A stretch of DNA of 19,556 bases from positions 1 to 19,556 of the forward strand of contig CAYMZC010000032.1 of NCBI GenBank assembly GCA_964394815.1. Reading direction: 5' to 3'. This document shows, piece by piece, positions 7,026 through 15,660 of the stretch. Numbering within the stretch: position 1 is the stretch's first letter; each line of letters begins with the position of its first letter. This DNA is from Sandaracinobacteroides sp964394815 (lineage in GTDB: Bacteria; Pseudomonadota; Alphaproteobacteria; Sphingomonadales; Sphingomonadaceae). The position numbers and the translations under genes were made by a program. Below the pieces are notes generated by a model that did not search any database, was not told the DNA's origin, and worked only from the letters and a program-made list of their open reading frames with translations.

Positions 7026-9101
7026 ATGCCCCGCTCTAACCCGCTCGAAAAGTATCGCAATATCGGCATCATGGCGCACATCGATGCCGGCAAGACGACC
7101 ACGACCGAGCGGATCCTCTATTACACCGGCAAGTCCTACAAGATCGGCGAAACGCATGAAGGCACGGCGACGATGGACTGGATGGAGCAGGAGCAGGAGC
7201 GGGGCATCACCATTACCTCCGCTGCGACGACCTGTTTCTGGAATGACCACCGGATCAACATCATCGATACGCCCGGTCACGTGGACTTCACCATCGAGGT
7301 GGAGCGCTCGCTGCGCGTTCTCGATGGCGCCATCACCTGCTTCGATGGCGTTGCCGGCGTCGAGCCGCAGTCCGAGACCGTGTGGCGCCAGGCGGACAAG
7401 TACAAGGTTCCGCGCATGTGCTACGTCAACAAGCTTGACCGCACCGGCGCGAACTTCGGTCGCTGTGTCCAGATGATCAAGGACCGTCTCGGCGCCCGCC
7501 CGGCCGTCCTCTACCTGCCCGTCGGCATCGAGAGCGACTTCAAGGGCATGGTGGACCTTGTCCACAACCGCGCGATCATCTGGCTCGAGGAATCCCTTGG
7601 CGCCAAGTTCGAATATCGCGACATTCCCGAGGATATGAAGGACGAGGCCGCTGCTGCCCGCAGCGAGCTCATCGAACTCGCCGTCGAGCAGGACGAGGCC
7701 GTCATGGAGGCCTATCTTGAAGGCCAGGAGCCGGATGTCGACACGCTGAAGAGGCTGATCCGCAAAGGAACGCTTGCGTTCGACTTCGTGCCGGTGCTCT
7801 GCGGCTCCTCGTTCAAGAACAAGGGTGTCCAGCCGCTCCTCGATGCAGTCATCGACTATCTGCCGAGCCCGCTCGACATTCCGCCGGTCCAGGGCATCAA
7901 GCCCGACACCGAGGAAGTCGACAGCCGCGAGACGAGCGACGAAGCGCCTTTCTCGGCGCTTGCGTTCAAGATCATGACCGACCCCTTCGTCGGAACGCTG
8001 ACCTTCGCCCGCATCTATTCGGGCAAGCTCGAGGCGGGCACGAGCGTGCTCAACTCCGTGAAGGACAAGCGCGAGAAGATCGGCCGCATGCTGCTCATGC
8101 ATGCGAACAGCCGCGAAGACATCAAGGAAGCCTATGCCGGCGATATTGTCGCGCTGGTCGGCCTGAAGGACACGACCACCGGCGACACGCTCTGCACGCC
8201 GATGAAGCCGATCATTCTCGAGCGGATGGAATTCCCCGAGCCCGTGATCGAAGTGGCTGTCGAGCCGAAGACCAAGGCCGACCAGGAAAAGATGGGCATC
8301 GCTCTGAACCGTCTGGCGCAGGAGGATCCATCCTTCCGGGTCAACTCCGACATCGAGAGCGGCCAGACGATCATCAAGGGCATGGGTGAACTTCACCTTG
8401 AAATCCTTGTCGATCGCATGAAGCGCGAGTTCAAGGTCGAGGCCAATGTCGGCGCGCCGCAGGTGGCTTACCGTGAATCGCTCGCCCGCAAGGTCGAGGT
8501 CGATTACACCCACAAGAAGCAGTCGGGCGGCTCGGGTCAGTTCGGCCGTATCAAAATCGTGGTGGAACCCGGTGAACGGGGCTCGGGCGTCGTCTTTGTC
8601 GACGAAGTGAAGGGCGGAAACGTTCCCAAGGAATATATCCCCGCCGTCGAGAAGGGTATCAGGGAAGTCGCGGGCAGCGGCTCCATGATCGGCTTCCCGA
8701 TCATCGACTTCACCGCAACGCTCGTTGACGGCGCCTATCACGACGTCGACTCCTCGGCCCTGGCGTTCGAAATCACCGGCCGTGGCGCGATGCGCGAAGC
8801 TGCCACCAAGGCTGGCATCAAGCTGCTCGAGCCGATCATGAAGGTCGAGGTGGTCACCCCCGAGGATTACATGGGTGACTGCATCGGCGACCTGAACAGC
8901 CGCCGTGGCCAGATCCAGGGCACCGACACCCGCGGCAACGCGCAGGTGATTGAAGCCATGGTGCCGCTGGCGAACATGTTCGGTTATGTGAACCAGCTCC
9001 GCTCCATGACGCAGGGCAGGGCACAGTATACGATGCAGTTCAGCCACTATGACGAAGTGCCTGCGAACGTGGCCGAAGAAGTGAAGGCGAAGCTCGCCTG
9101 A
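7026..9101 (+). CDS. fusA: Translation elongation factor G
   Basis: EF-G, the GTPase that drives tRNA-mRNA translocation and, with RRF, ribosome recycling. At 691 residues it is of normal length. GTPase motifs are AHIDAGKT (17-24), DTPGH (81-85) and NKLD (135-138). The switch I ERGITI segment and the downstream domain IV and V sequences (SGGSGQFG, GRGAMREA, RGQIQG, MFGYVNQLRSMTQGRAQYTM) are all present. GGAG (7016-7019) precedes the ATG by six bases. It sits 57 bases after rpsG and 49 before tuf, in the standard str order. I see no frame problems or missing key residues. Confidence 0.99.
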   Translation: MPRSNPLEKYRNIGIMAHIDAGKTTTTERILYYTGKSYKIGETHEGTATMDWMEQEQERGITITSAATTCFWNDHRINIIDTPGHVDFTIEVERSLRVLDGAITCFDGVAGVEPQSETVWRQADKYKVPRMCYVNKLDRTGANFGRCVQMIKDRLGARPAVLYLPVGIESDFKGMVDLVHNRAIIWLEESLGAKFEYRDIPEDMKDEAAAARSELIELAVEQDEAVMEAYLEGQEPDVDTLKRLIRKGTLAFDFVPVLCGSSFKNKGVQPLLDAVIDYLPSPLDIPPVQGIKPDTEEVDSRETSDEAPFSALAFKIMTDPFVGTLTFARIYSGKLEAGTSVLNSVKDKREKIGRMLLMHANSREDIKEAYAGDIVALVGLKDTTTGDTLCTPMKPIILERMEFPEPVIEVAVEPKTKADQEKMGIALNRLAQEDPSFRVNSDIESGQTIIKGMGELHLEILVDRMKREFKVEANVGAPQVAYRESLARKVEVDYTHKKQSGGSGQFGRIKIVVEPGERGSGVVFVDEVKGGNVPKEYIPAVEKGIREVAGSGSMIGFPIIDFTATLVDGAYHDVDSSALAFEITGRGAMREAATKAGIKLLEPIMKVEVVTPEDYMGDCIGDLNSRRGQIQGTDTRGNAQVIEAMVPLANMFGYVNQLRSMTQGRAQYTMQFSHYDEVPANVAEEVKAKLA

Positions 9102-9150
9102 GCTTTGGCTGCAACACAAGCAAAACCTGGAAACGCAAAGAGGAACCAAA

Positions 9151-10341
<1,191 letters not shown>

Positions 10342-10352
10342 TAAGGCACCAC

Positions 10353-10398
10353 TCCCGCCCGGCCGGTGATTCGTCGCTGGCCGGGCGGGATGTTTTTT
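10353..10398 (+). terminator. Intrinsic terminator after tuf
   Basis: The arms 10353-10369 and 10374-10390 pair over 17 positions, with an 11-pair GC core (CCCGCCCGGCC with GGCCGGGCGGG) and two G-T pairs nearer the tip. The loop is TTCG. Six T's follow at 10393-10398, giving the complete Rho-independent pattern. It lies 9 bases after the second tuf stop and 60 bases before rpsJ, so it should separate or attenuate transcription between the str and S10 operons. Confidence 0.93.
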
Positions 10399-10458
10399 GA
10401 ACTGTCGAGACCGGAACAAGCGGGGCTCTCAGCGCCGCCAGGGAAGAAGTTGGACCAG

Positions 10459-10773
10459 ATGGAAACGCAGAATATCCGCATCAGGCTGAAGGCATTCGAT
10501 CACCGTGTGCTCGACGCGGCGACCGGTGAAATTGCCGATACCGCCAAGCGCACGGGTGCTGATGTGCGCGGTCCGATTCCGCTTCCGACCCGGATCGAAA
10601 AATTCACTGTGAACCGCTCGCCGCACGTCGACAAGAAGTCGCGGGAGCAGTTCGAAGTCAGGACGTACAAGAGGCTTCTCGATATCGTGAAGCCGACGCC
10701 GCAAACCGTCGATGCTCTGATGAAACTCGACCTTGCGGCGGGTGTGGATGTGGAAATCAAGCTCCAGGGCTGA
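10459..10773 (+). CDS. rpsJ: 30S ribosomal protein S10
   Basis: A 104-residue S10 (NusE), a small-subunit head protein that also joins NusB in antitermination complexes. Family segments seen are METQNIRIRLKAFDHRVLD, the loop GPIPLPTRIEKFTVNRSPH, and SREQFEVRTYKRLLDI. The start METQN is the usual one for alphaproteobacteria. An in-frame TTG at 10450 is better placed relative to AGGGAAG (10439-10445) but would add three unconserved residues. It is the first gene of the S10 cluster and lies just 60 bases beyond the tuf terminator, with no clear promoter between. In E. coli a 172-base leader precedes rpsJ, and there is no room for one here. Confidence 0.98.
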   Translation: METQNIRIRLKAFDHRVLDAATGEIADTAKRTGADVRGPIPLPTRIEKFTVNRSPHVDKKSREQFEVRTYKRLLDIVKPTPQTVDALMKLDLAAGVDVEIKLQG

Positions 10774-10794
10774 TTTCCGCGAATGTCGTGGCAA

Positions 10795-10828
10795 GCCCCT
10801 GAGAACGGCAATTGTTGTTCGACGGGGC
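10795..10828 (+). promoter_or_regulatory. Imperfect hairpin in the rpsJ-rplC gap
   Basis: GCCCC (10795-10799) pairs with GGGGC (10824-10828). Inside it GAACGGC (10803-10809) pairs with GTTGTTC (10814-10820), including two G-T pairs, around an AATT loop. The two helices are separated by a 3x3 internal loop (TGA opposite GAC) that could stack as tandem G-A pairs. This 74-base gap is among the larger spacings in the ribosomal cluster. A leader element for rplC translation is conceivable. Confidence 0.35.
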
Positions 10829-10847
10829 CTCTGTTGAAGGAATGGAA

Positions 10848-11585
10848 ATGCGAACCGGCGTAATCGCCAGGAAGATGGGCATGACCCGTCTTTTCCGTGA
10901 GGATGGGGTCCATGTGCCCGTCACGGTCCTGGCCCTCGAAAATTGCCAGGTTGTTGCTCAGAAGACGGCTGATCGCGACGGTTATGTCGCCGTCCAGCTC
11001 GGCTCCGGCAGCGCCAAGGCCAAGAACCTCACCAAGCCTGAGCGTGGCCACTTCGCCAAGGCTGAAGTCGAGCCCAAGGCTGTCCTTGCTGAATTTTCCG
11101 TTGCCGAGGATGCGCTCGTCGATGTCGGCGCCCGTATCGGCGCTGATCACTTCCTCGTCGGCCAGCTTGTCGACGTGACGGGTGCGACGCAGGGCAAGGG
11201 CTTTGCCGGCGCCATGAAGCGCTGGGGGTTCGGAGGTCTTCGTGCCACCCACGGTGTTTCGGTCTCGCACCGTTCGCATGGTTCGACCGGTCAGCGCCAG
11301 GATCCGGGCAAGGTCTTCAAGAACAAGAAGATGGCCGGTCACATGGGTGATCGTAACCGCACTCAGCAGAATCTCGAGATCGTGATGACCGATCCCGAGC
11401 GCGACCTGCTTTTCGTTCGTGGTTCCGTCCCCGGTTCCAAGGGTGGCTGGCTACTCGTGCGCGACTCCGTAAAAGTCGCCCGCCCGGCTGATGTGCCCTA
11501 TCCCGCCGCAGTCAGGTCTGCTGTCGCCGAATCGCCTGCCGCCGAGACTCCGGTCGTCGAAACTCCGGCTGAGGAGCAAGCGTGA
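10848..11585 (+). CDS. rplC: 50S ribosomal protein L3, with extended C-terminus
   Basis: L3 is an early assembly protein whose long loop reaches toward the peptidyl transferase centre. The core is clear: MRTGVIARKMGMTRLF, the loop segment GFAGAMKRWGFGGLRATHG, and GQRQDPGKVFKNKKMAGHMG, where a Gln methylated by PrmB is found in E. coli. The protein has 245 residues against about 209 in E. coli. The excess is an Ala/Pro/Glu/Val-rich tail after VKVARP, with repeated ETPVVETPAEE-like units. The start is the ATG at 10848, with GAAGGA (10836-10841) six bases before it. Another ATG at 10842 abuts that site. The stop overlaps the rplD start (TGATG). Confidence 0.98.
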   Translation: MRTGVIARKMGMTRLFREDGVHVPVTVLALENCQVVAQKTADRDGYVAVQLGSGSAKAKNLTKPERGHFAKAEVEPKAVLAEFSVAEDALVDVGARIGADHFLVGQLVDVTGATQGKGFAGAMKRWGFGGLRATHGVSVSHRSHGSTGQRQDPGKVFKNKKMAGHMGDRNRTQQNLEIVMTDPERDLLFVRGSVPGSKGGWLLVRDSVKVARPADVPYPAAVRSAVAESPAAETPVVETPAEEQA

Positions 11586-12208
11586 TGAAGGTTCAGGTCA
11601 AGACACTCTCAGCCTCGGACGCTGGCGAACTGACGCTCAACCCCGAGATCTTCGATCTCGATCCGCGCGCCGATATCCTGCACCGCGTTGTCACCTGGCA
11701 ACTCGAGAAGCGCCGCGGCACCGCCCGCGCCGCCAAGGAGCGTTCGGACGTTTCGCGTACGGGCAAGAAGTTCGGTCGCCAGAAGGGTGGTGGCACCGCC
11801 CGTCACGGCAACCGTGCTGCGCCGCAGTTCATCGGTGGCGGCAAGGCTCACGGTCCGCGCGTTCGTGACTTCAACCCCAGCCTGAACAAGAAGGTTCGTG
11901 CGCTGGGCCTGAAGATCGCGCTGAGCGCCAAGGCCCGTGACGGCAAGTTGCTCGTCCTCGACAATCTGGCGCTCGATGCTGCCAAGACGAAATCGCTCAA
12001 GGACAGCCTTGCCAAGCTTGGCGTCTCCAGCGGCCTTTTCATCGATGGTTCCGCCGTCGACGTAAACTTCGCGCTTGCCAGCCGCAATCTCCACAAGGTG
12101 GATGTGCTGCCGGCTGTCGGTGCGAATGTCTATGACATCCTGAACCATGACCATCTGGTGCTGACGCGCGCCGCGGTCGAAAGCCTGGAGGCGCGTTTCA
12201 ATGGCTAA
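11585..12208 (+). CDS. rplD: 50S ribosomal protein L4
   Basis: A 207-residue L4, a large-subunit protein whose loop lines the nascent-peptide exit tunnel. In E. coli it also represses its own operon. The tunnel-loop region SRTGKKFGRQKGGGTARHGN and the following APQFIGGGKAHGP are distinctive. The ATG at 11585 shares one base with the rplC stop. GAGGAG (11572-11577), within the end of rplC, serves as ribosome binding site, so translation is probably coupled. A GTG three bases earlier is also in frame but lies within the rplC stop context. It overlaps rplW by eight bases. Confidence 0.98.
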   Translation: MKVQVKTLSASDAGELTLNPEIFDLDPRADILHRVVTWQLEKRRGTARAAKERSDVSRTGKKFGRQKGGGTARHGNRAAPQFIGGGKAHGPRVRDFNPSLNKKVRALGLKIALSAKARDGKLLVLDNLALDAAKTKSLKDSLAKLGVSSGLFIDGSAVDVNFALASRNLHKVDVLPAVGANVYDILNHDHLVLTRAAVESLEARFNG

Positions 12209-12512
12209 GGCCCCCGAAGCGATCGACCTGAAGCACTTTGACGTGGTGGTGAAGCCCATCATCACCGAGAAGTCGACCATGGTCGGTGAATATAACCAGC
12301 TGGTTTTCGAAGTGGCCAAGACCGCTTCGAAGCCGGAAATCAAGGCGGCGGTCGAGGCGCTGTTCAACGTCAAGGTGACGGCTGTGAACACCCTCGTCCA
12401 GAAGGGCAAGACCAAGCGCTGGCGTGGCAAGCCCTATCGCCGTTCTGACGCCAAGAAGGCAATCGTGACTCTGGCCGAAGGCCAGTCGATCGATGTGACG
12501 ACGGGGATCTGA
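12201..12512 (+). CDS. rplW: 50S ribosomal protein L23
   Basis: A 103-residue L23, located at the tunnel exit, where trigger factor and SRP dock. Recognised from VVVKPIITEKSTM, NQLVFEVAKTASKPEIKAAVE, LFNVKVTAVNTL and GKTKRWRGKPYRRSDAKKA. The ATG overlaps the last eight bases of rplD, with GGAGG (12187-12191) nine bases upstream. rplB follows after five bases. Confidence 0.98.
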   Translation: MAKAPEAIDLKHFDVVVKPIITEKSTMVGEYNQLVFEVAKTASKPEIKAAVEALFNVKVTAVNTLVQKGKTKRWRGKPYRRSDAKKAIVTLAEGQSIDVTTGI

Positions 12513-12517
12513 GCGCC

Positions 12518-13354
12518 ATGGCACTGAAAACCTACAACCCGACGAGCCCGGCCCGGCGCGGGCTTGTGCTCGTCGACCGCTCGGCGCTCTGGAAGGGCAA
12601 GCCTGTCAAGGCGCTGACCGAAGGCAAGAGCAAGTCCGGTGGCCGCAACAACATGGGCCATGCGACTGCTCGCGGCATCGGTGGCGGCCACAAGCAGAAG
12701 TACCGGATCGTCGACTTCAAACGGCGCACCTGGGACGTTCCCGCCACGGTCGAGCGCCTCGAGTATGACCCGAACCGTTCCGCCTTCATCGCGCTGATCA
12801 CCTATCCTGACGGTAATCAGGCCTACATCCTGGCTCCGCAGCGTCTTGCCCCCGGCGACAGCGTCGTCGCTGGCAAGAAGACCGACGTAAAGCCCGGTAA
12901 TGCCATGGAAATCGGCCAGATGCCGGTTGGCACCATCGTGCACAATGTCGAGCTGAAGCCCGGCAAGGGCGGACAGCTCGCCCGCGCTGCCGGGACCTTC
13001 ATTCAGGTTGTCGGCCGCGACCGTGGCATGGTCATCATCCGCCTCAACTCCGGTGAGCAGCGGTATGTTCGCGCCGAGTGCATGGCGACCGTTGGTGCCG
13101 TCTCGAACCCGGACAACAGCAACCAGACGCTTGCCAAGGCTGGTCGCAAGCGCTGGCTCGGCGTTCGCCCGCTGACCCGTGGTGTTGCGAAGAACCCGGT
13201 TGACCACCCGCATGGCGGTGGTGAAGGCCGGACCTCGGGTGGCCGTCATCCGGTCACGCCGTGGGGCAAGCCGACCAAGGGGGCGAAGACCCGCTCGAAC
13301 AAGGCGACGGACAACATGATCATCCGTTCCCGCCACGCGAAGAAGAAGAGGTAA
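12518..13354 (+). CDS. rplB: 50S ribosomal protein L2
   Basis: A 278-residue L2, needed for subunit association and for formation of the peptidyl transferase centre. Family landmarks are the early KSGGRNNMGHATARGIGGGH stretch, the central QMPVGTIVHNVELKPGKGGQ, and the near-C-terminal NPVDHPHGGGEGRTSGGRHP, which contains the conserved His of the HPHGGGEGR motif. The ribosome binding site is weak (GGGGA about 11 bases upstream), so re-initiation from rplW five bases away is likely. It precedes rpsS by three bases. Confidence 0.99.
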   Translation: MALKTYNPTSPARRGLVLVDRSALWKGKPVKALTEGKSKSGGRNNMGHATARGIGGGHKQKYRIVDFKRRTWDVPATVERLEYDPNRSAFIALITYPDGNQAYILAPQRLAPGDSVVAGKKTDVKPGNAMEIGQMPVGTIVHNVELKPGKGGQLARAAGTFIQVVGRDRGMVIIRLNSGEQRYVRAECMATVGAVSNPDNSNQTLAKAGRKRWLGVRPLTRGVAKNPVDHPHGGGEGRTSGGRHPVTPWGKPTKGAKTRSNKATDNMIIRSRHAKKKR

Positions 13355-13357
13355 GCG

Positions 13358-13621
13358 ATGGCACGTTCCGTCTGGAAGGGTCCGTTCGTCGACCTGCACC
13401 TGCTGAAGAAGGTGGAATCCGGAGCCAAGGGTCCGATCAAGACCTGGTCGCGCCGCTCCACCATCCTCCCCCAGTTCGTTGGTCATACGTTCAACGTGTA
13501 CAACGGCAGGAAGTTCGTCCCCGTCTCCGTTTCCGAAGAGATGGTTGGCATGAAGCTCGGCGAGTTCGCGCCCACGCGCACTTTCCCCGGCCACGCTGCC
13601 GACAAGAAGTCGAAGAGGTAA
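13358..13621 (+). CDS. rpsS: 30S ribosomal protein S19
   Basis: An 87-residue S19, a head protein of the small subunit that contacts the A-site finger and S13. Recognised from MARSVWKGPFVDLHLLKK, IKTWSRRSTILPQFVGHTF and MVGMKLGEFAPTRTFPGHA. It starts three bases after the rplB stop, with GAGG at the end of rplB as ribosome binding site. It is slightly shorter than the E. coli protein (92) at the C-terminus. Confidence 0.98.
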   Translation: MARSVWKGPFVDLHLLKKVESGAKGPIKTWSRRSTILPQFVGHTFNVYNGRKFVPVSVSEEMVGMKLGEFAPTRTFPGHAADKKSKR

Positions 13622-13626
13622 GCTCG

Positions 13627-14019
13627 ATGTCGAAACCCCAAGCAGGTCGCAAGGTTGGCGAGCGTGAAGCGCTCGCTGTCGCGACCACCGTTCGCGGTTC
13701 GCCTTACAAGCTGAACCTCGTCGCCGGTCTGATCCGCGGCAAGAAGGCCGAGGAAGCCATCACCGCGCTCGCCTTCTCCCGCAAGGCTATGGCCGTGGAC
13801 GTGAAGAAGTGCCTTCAGTCCGCAATTGCCAATGCTGAAAACAACCATAACCTTGACGTGGACCGTCTGTGGGTTAAGGAAGCCAGCGTCGGCAAGGCGA
13901 TCACCATGAAGCGCTTCGCGACCCGTGCCCGTGGTCGCTCCAGCCGCATCATCAAGCCGTTCAGCCGCCTGCGCATCATTGTGCAGGAGCGTGACATCAA
14001 CCAGGAGGCAGGCGAGTAA
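13627..14019 (+). CDS. rplV: 50S ribosomal protein L22
   Basis: A 130-residue L22, whose beta-hairpin forms part of the exit-tunnel constriction. Family segments are VRGSPYKLNLVAGLIRGKKA, LQSAIANAENNHNLDVDRL and, in the hairpin region, RATRARGRSSRI-like residues (MKRFATRARGRSSRIIKPF). It is about 20 residues longer than in E. coli, mainly at the two ends. The ATG at 13627 has GAGG (13615-13618) eight bases before it, overlapping the end of rpsS. The frame is open far upstream through rplB and rpsS, but that part is not coding. rpsC follows after one base. Confidence 0.97.
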   Translation: MSKPQAGRKVGEREALAVATTVRGSPYKLNLVAGLIRGKKAEEAITALAFSRKAMAVDVKKCLQSAIANAENNHNLDVDRLWVKEASVGKAITMKRFATRARGRSSRIIKPFSRLRIIVQERDINQEAGE

Positions 14020-14020
14020 C

Positions 14021-14716
14021 ATGGGTCAGAAGACGTCACCCATCGGCCTCAGGCTGCAGATCAACCGTACCTGGGATTCGCGCTGGTATGCGACTGGCGA
14101 TGAATATGGCCGCCTCCTGCTTGAGGATCTGAAGATCCGGCAGTTTATCCAGAAGGCCCACCCACAGGCTGCGATTTCCAAGGTTGTCATCGAACGGCCG
14201 GCGAAGCTTGCCCGCGTCAGTGTCTATGCCGCACGCCCCGGCGTGATCATCGGCAAGAAGGGCGCCGATATCGACAAGCTGAAGAAGCAGATCCAGAAGA
14301 TGACCAAGAGCGAAGTTTCGCTCAACATCGTTGAGATCCGCAAGCCTGAAATCGATGCCAAGCTTGTTGCACAGAGTGTGGCTGACCAGCTTGAGCGTCG
14401 CGTTGCCTTCCGTCGTGCCATGAAGCGTGCCGTTCAATCGGCGCTTCGGCTCGGCGCAGAGGGGATCAAGATCACCTGTTCCGGCCGTCTGGGCGGGGCG
14501 GAAATCGCGCGTATCGAGTGGTACCGCGAAGGTCGTGTGCCGCTGCACACCCTGCGTGCCAATGTCGACTATGCAGAGGCCCAGGCGCACACCGCCTACG
14601 GCGTCAGCGGTGTCAAGGTCTGGATCTTCAAGGGTGAGATCCTCGGCCACGACCCGATGGCCCAGGACCGGCTCATGATGGAATCCCAAACGTCGGGAGT
14701 GCGCCCCGCCCGATAA
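14021..14716 (+). CDS. rpsC: 30S ribosomal protein S3
   Basis: A 231-residue S3, which with S4 and S5 forms the mRNA entry tunnel. The KH-domain GxxG is visible in RPGVIIGKKGADIDKLKKQI. The C-terminal domain has LNIVEIRKPEID, QLERRVAFRRAMKRAVQSAL and GRLGGAEIARIEWYREGRVP. It ends SGVRPAR. The start MGQKTSPIGLRLQ is standard, and AGGAGG (14003-14008) lies 12 bases upstream. Its last codons and stop form the left arm of a long hairpin, and a 60-base gap follows before rplP, which is unusual for this pair. Confidence 0.98.
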   Translation: MGQKTSPIGLRLQINRTWDSRWYATGDEYGRLLLEDLKIRQFIQKAHPQAAISKVVIERPAKLARVSVYAARPGVIIGKKGADIDKLKKQIQKMTKSEVSLNIVEIRKPEIDAKLVAQSVADQLERRVAFRRAMKRAVQSALRLGAEGIKITCSGRLGGAEIARIEWYREGRVPLHTLRANVDYAEAQAHTAYGVSGVKVWIFKGEILGHDPMAQDRLMMESQTSGVRPAR

Positions 14717-14746
14717 GCGACGCGATACACGCGTCGCCTTATCGGG
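14709..14746 (+). promoter_or_regulatory. Long hairpin spanning the rpsC stop codon
   Basis: The left arm 14709-14724 (CCCGATAAGCGACGCG) pairs with 14730-14746 over 16 positions, with a single bulged C and an ATACA loop. The left arm contains the last rpsC codons and the TAA. No T-tract follows, so it is not a normal intrinsic terminator. It might affect mRNA stability, processing or coupling between rpsC and rplP. Confidence 0.6.
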
Positions 14747-14757
14747 GGGCCAATCCC

Positions 14758-14774
14758 TGTCTGAAGGCGAGACA
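14758..14774 (+). promoter_or_regulatory. Small hairpin presenting the rplP ribosome binding site
   Basis: TGTCT (14758-14762) can pair with AGACA (14770-14774). The loop GAAGGCG carries the AAGG that lies nine bases before the rplP ATG. The stem has only five pairs and may not be stable, so this is a tentative call. Confidence 0.25.
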
Positions 14775-14776
14775 AG

Positions 14777-15202
14777 ATGCTGCAACCGAAACGGACCAAG
14801 TTCCGCAAGGCCTTCAAGGGCCGTATCCATGGGGATGCCAAGGGCGGCACCCAGTTGAATTTTGGCGCCTATGGCCTGAAGGCCCTTGCGCCCGAACGGA
14901 TCACTGCCCGCCAGATCGAAAGCGCCCGTCGCGCAATCACCCGCTACATGAAGCGTCAGGGACGCCTCTGGATCCGGATTTTCCCGGACGTTCCTGTTTC
15001 GAGCAAGCCCGCCGAAGTCCGCATGGGCTCCGGCAAGGGGTCGCCCGAATTCTGGGCCGCCCGCGTGAAGCCGGGCCGGATCATGTTCGAGATTGACGGT
15101 GTGAGCCATGAAATTGCTGCCGGTGCCTTCGAGCGTGCTGCAGCCAAGCTCCCCATCAAAGTGAAGATGGTCACCCGACTGGGTGAACAGAAGGAAGGCT
15201 GA
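14777..15202 (+). CDS. rplP: 50S ribosomal protein L16
   Basis: A 141-residue L16, which sits near the A-site tRNA and is a late assembly protein. Family segments are MLQPKRTKFRKAFKGRIHG, LNFGAYGLKALAPERITARQ, RRAITRYMKRQGRLWIRIFP and MGSGKGSPEFWAARVKPGR. The ATG at 14777 gives the family's usual MLQPKRTK start. AAGG (14764-14767) is the ribosome binding site. It is preceded by a 60-base hairpin-containing gap and followed by rpmC after four bases. Confidence 0.98.
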   Translation: MLQPKRTKFRKAFKGRIHGDAKGGTQLNFGAYGLKALAPERITARQIESARRAITRYMKRQGRLWIRIFPDVPVSSKPAEVRMGSGKGSPEFWAARVKPGRIMFEIDGVSHEIAAGAFERAAAKLPIKVKMVTRLGEQKEG

Positions 15203-15206
15203 GCCA

Positions 15207-15413
15207 ATGGCCAAGACCGATTACAAGGCCCGCTCCGACGCAGACCTTGCGAATGACCTGCAGGCGCTGAAGCGCGAGCAGCTCAACCTTCGCTTCCAGG
15301 CCGCTACGCAGCAGCTCGAGAAGGCAACCCGCGTGCGCGAGGTGCGTCGTGCCATCGCCCGCATCCAGACCGAACAGAATGCCCGGGCAAAGGCCCAGGC
15401 CACGCAGGCTTAA
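15207..15413 (+). CDS. rpmC: 50S ribosomal protein L29
   Basis: A 68-residue L29, a small helical protein next to L23 at the exit tunnel. Recognised from ARSDADLANDLQALKREQLN followed by LRFQAATQQLEKATRVREVR and RRAIARIQTEQNARA. The ATG at 15207 follows AAGGAAGG (15191-15198) by eight bases. An upstream GTG/ATG-like frame extension overlaps rplP and is not needed. The stop codon lies in the rpsQ ribosome binding site. Confidence 0.97.
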   Translation: MAKTDYKARSDADLANDLQALKREQLNLRFQAATQQLEKATRVREVRRAIARIQTEQNARAKAQATQA

Positions 15414-15422
15414 GGAGGCCCC

Positions 15423-15659
15423 ATGCCCAAGCGCGTGCTTCAGGGGACCGTGGTCTCCGACAAGACCGACAAGACGGTGGTCGTGCTCGTGGAGCGGAAG
15501 GTTCCGCACCCCCTTTACGGCAAGATCATCCGCCGCTCGAAGAAATATCATGCCCATGATGAAGCCAATTCCGTGAAGGAAGGCGATGTCGTGCGGATTG
15601 AGGAATGTGCGCCTGTCTCCAAGCTGAAGACCTGGCGTGTGCTGGAAAAGGTGAGCTGA
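15423..15659 (+). CDS. rpsQ: 30S ribosomal protein S17
   Basis: A 78-residue S17, a primary 16S rRNA-binding protein with an OB fold. Recognised from MPKRVLQGTVVSDKTDKTVV, VERKVPHPLYGKIIRRSKKY, HDEANSVKEGDVVRIEECAP and the C-terminal KLKTWRVLEKV. A perfect AAGGAGG (15412-15418), overlapping the rpmC stop, lies four bases before the ATG. rplN follows after one base. Confidence 0.98.
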   Translation: MPKRVLQGTVVSDKTDKTVVVLVERKVPHPLYGKIIRRSKKYHAHDEANSVKEGDVVRIEECAPVSKLKTWRVLEKVS

Positions 15660-15660
15660 C

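Noticed and set aside
13261..13626. Upstream extension of the rplV frame through rplB and rpsS
   Set aside because: The frame is merely open. The ATG at 13627 has a good ribosome binding site and the standard L22 start, and the upstream part overlaps two real genes in another frame.
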